Origin: JAMQKA01 sp043951865
GTDB lineage: Bacteria > Bacteroidota > Rhodothermia > Balneolales > Balneolaceae
Length of the DNA stretch: 55,146 bases
Reading direction: 5' to 3'
NCBI RefSeq assembly: GCF_043951865.1
Contig: NZ_JBINJF010000029.1
Span: forward strand, 1 to 55,146
Translations under genes and position numbers: made by a program
The notes under the pieces: generated by a model
What the model was told of the DNA's origin: nothing
Seen by the model: the letters and a program-made list of their open reading frames with translations, nothing else
Databases searched by the model: none
Shown: positions 54,073-55,146 of the stretch, piece after piece
Position numbering within the stretch: position 1 is the first letter of the stretch
Layout of the letters: the number at the start of each line of letters is the position of its first letter

Positions 54073-54562
54073 CTGGTTCTAATGTTTCGACTTTTTTGTT
54101 CAGTGGGGATTGGCCGAACTATTAAATGGGAGATATCAGCAACTATCTTCTGCCATTTTCAGCGATATTTAATGATTATTCGCGGAAAGACTTTCAGACA
54201 ATTTCCTTTACCTGAATCCTCATACACCCACTCGTTTCCACCCGTTTAATATTACAGACTGTATATTTAAAGAGCCGCCGGCACATCCAATGTTACATTT
54301 TTTATTCTTAACCAATTGTTCTGAATAAACTTATCTATTAAAAAATAGACTATGGCAGAAACTTCAGGCTCATTAAAGACCTGCTGATGCGGCAGCGGGT
54401 GCCCCATTCTCTGCCCTGATTTTTTTTCATCCCTTTTGGATCAAGCCGAAAGGGACAACCCGGTTTTGGGGAAACTGCTTTTCTTTCTGGGGCTTCCCAA
54501 AGCAAGCTTTAAAAGTAGAGATCTTTCAGCAAGTTTAACGCTATTTTTAATGATAAAATTTA
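54073..54562. other. Non-coding gap between the regulator and tRNA genes
   Basis: No gene is supported. The stretch 54415-54455 (TTTTTTTCATCCCTTTTGGA then TCAAGCC) resembles 6550-6590 and is probably a decayed piece of the palindromic repeat family. A promoter for the AraC-type gene may lie here but cannot be picked out. Confidence 0.5.
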
Positions 54563-54592
54563 TTGAAACTGTCATAATAATCCGTATCTTTG
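54563..54592 (+). promoter_or_regulatory. Bacteroidota-type promoter for the tRNA genes
   Basis: TTG at 54563-54565 is followed after 19 bases by TATCTTTG (54585-54592), an exact fit to the TTG-N19-TAnnTTTG (-33/-7) consensus of the phylum. The tRNA-His gene starts about 77 bases downstream. It supports the taxonomic inference for the window. Confidence 0.8.
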
Positions 54593-54668
54593 GAGCCCTG
54601 AATTTCATGTTAGAAACCTAAGTTAAAACCTCTGATTCAGGGCCTGAAAATATGCACTCAGGCTTTAT

Positions 54669-54743
54669 GGAGCTCGTAGCTCAGTTGGTTAGAGCGCCAG
54701 GTTGTGGCCCTGGAGGCCGTGGGTTCAAATCCCATCGGGCTCC
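54669..54743 (+). tRNA. tRNA-His (GTG)
   Basis: A full cloverleaf is visible. The acceptor GAGCTCG pairs with CGGGCTC (one G-T). The D arm contains AGCTCAGTTGGTTAGAGC, and the anticodon stem CCAGG/CCTGG encloses loop TTGTGGC with anticodon GTG. The T arm is GTGGGTTCAAATCCCAT. The extra G at the 5' end (54669) facing C73 is the mark of tRNA-His. CCA is not encoded. Confidence 0.97.
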
Positions 54744-54828
54744 CACTTTTTCTGTTGCAAGTTGAAAGGTTACATGTTGAAGGTACGTATAACCTTTACC
54801 CTGAACCGTTCAACAGACAATCTTTTTT

Positions 54829-54901
54829 GCCGCGTTCGTCTAGGGGTTTAGGACGCCGCCCTTTCACGGCGGTAGCACGGGTTCGAATCCCGTACGCGGT
54901 A
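54829..54901 (+). tRNA. tRNA-Glu (TTC)
   Basis: The cloverleaf has acceptor GCCGCGT with ACGCGGT (a G-T at position 1), anticodon stem CCGCC/GGCGG around CTTTCAC with anticodon TTC, and T arm CACGGGTTCGAATCCCGT. It lies 85 bases after tRNA-His, likely co-transcribed. CCA is not encoded. Confidence 0.96.
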
Positions 54902-54905
54902 CACG

Positions 54906-54947
54906 AGCCCTTGTAAGTTCTTGACTTGCAAGGGCTTATTTTTTTAT
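54906..54947 (+). terminator. Intrinsic terminator after the tRNAs
   Basis: A 12-bp stem (54906-54917 with 54925-54936, one G-T pair) and a 7-base loop are followed by TATTTTTTTATT. This is a textbook rho-independent terminator closing the tRNA transcript. Confidence 0.92.
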
Positions 54948-55013
54948 TGAAGCCCTTAGAGTTTTCTCTGATGTTGTTTTAGTTGCCTGTTACTTATGCT
55001 AATAACTTATCTC

Positions 55014-55145
55014 TTAAAAGATTTCCGTGACATCCACGCGCATCTGGTGGACGGCTCCCAGCCGGACAAGCCAGCCGTTGATCAGCGGGATCTCCGCATG
55101 ACGATACCATCCGGTGCCTGAGAAGACCAGCACACGCAGGGAATC
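55014..55145 (-). pseudogene. Edge fragment resembling the start of a ThuA-like gene
   Basis: Reading from the right edge on the minus strand gives 43 residues including RVLVFSGTGWYRHAEIPLIN and LGAVHQMRVDVTE, which resembles the first beta-alpha-beta unit of ThuA-domain proteins, then a stop (TAA at 55014-55016). ThuA domains run for about 200 residues, so a stop here implies a truncated or frameshifted gene. The start lies beyond the window, so other readings are possible. Confidence 0.5.
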
Positions 55146-55146
55146 C

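Noticed and set aside
54436..54621. 61-residue plus-strand frame before tRNA-His
   Set aside because: It starts in repeat-like sequence and crosses the tRNA promoter; no coding pattern.
1..55146. CRISPR array
   Set aside because: The repeats seen are dispersed and palindromic with no regular spacing; no cas genes.

Overview
The window looks like a chromosomal segment from a Bacteroidota/Balneolota-type bacterium. The taxonomy is inferred from three things. The tRNA genes at the right end sit behind a textbook TTG-N19-TAnnTTTG (-33/-7) promoter. The respiratory genes are arranged as in that group. The large contractile-injection locus resembles the Algoriphagus (AlgoCIS) and Afp/PVC-like branch. 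There is no phage capsid, terminase or integrase, no type VI membrane complex, no CRISPR array and no rRNA.

Left part (0.5-14.7 kb, mostly minus strand). A TolC / adaptor / RND-pump efflux operon lies behind a sigma-70-like promoter with a perfect TetR-type palindrome. It is followed by single metabolic genes: a cytochrome P450, quinolinate synthase nadA, a double DUF2249 protein, two small unknowns, a DUF488 protein and NADP-type glutamate dehydrogenase. Next come a four-cysteine winged-helix regulator of the SufR type and a degenerate RIC/ScdA-like hemerythrin protein.

Middle part (14.9-25.3 kb, plus strand). This is a redox and nitric-oxide/oxygen module. It holds a 7Fe-8S ferredoxin, a DUF59 Fe-S assembly factor, an NnrS/CcoN-like membrane protein and a cbb3 oxidase. 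In the oxidase the three c-type hemes are redistributed: CcoO is fused to a cytochrome c, and the CcoP-like subunit is monoheme with an Ig-like N-terminus. After it come OsmC, a truncated globin, two small soluble proteins and a tandem pair of mini CcoN/NnrS-like membrane proteins. Two exported or membrane proteins of unknown function close this part.

Right part (25.9-53.4 kb, minus strand). This is an apparently complete extracellular contractile injection system (eCIS). Read in the direction of transcription it encodes: DUF4255 cap, an unknown 378-aa protein, one sheath, two inner-tube proteins, a tiny DUF5908 protein not called by length-limited gene finding, a LysM tube-initiator, a VgrG-like spike, PAAR tip, gp25, two large baseplate/wedge proteins, a 1474-residue protein with two PKD domains, a tape-measure protein, an AAA+ ATPase, a 1264-residue DUF4157 protein that is the best cargo candidate, and a TPR protein. 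A short AraC-type regulator lies upstream. The eCIS is peppered with repeats: two ~237-bp elements with matching terminal inverted repeats and an internal hairpin with compensatory changes, a solo terminus of the same element at the spike gene's stop codon, and a REP-like inverted repeat before the tube genes. Other dispersed palindromic repeats fill the remaining gaps. The right edge holds tRNA-His, tRNA-Glu, a terminator and a fragment of a ThuA-like gene.
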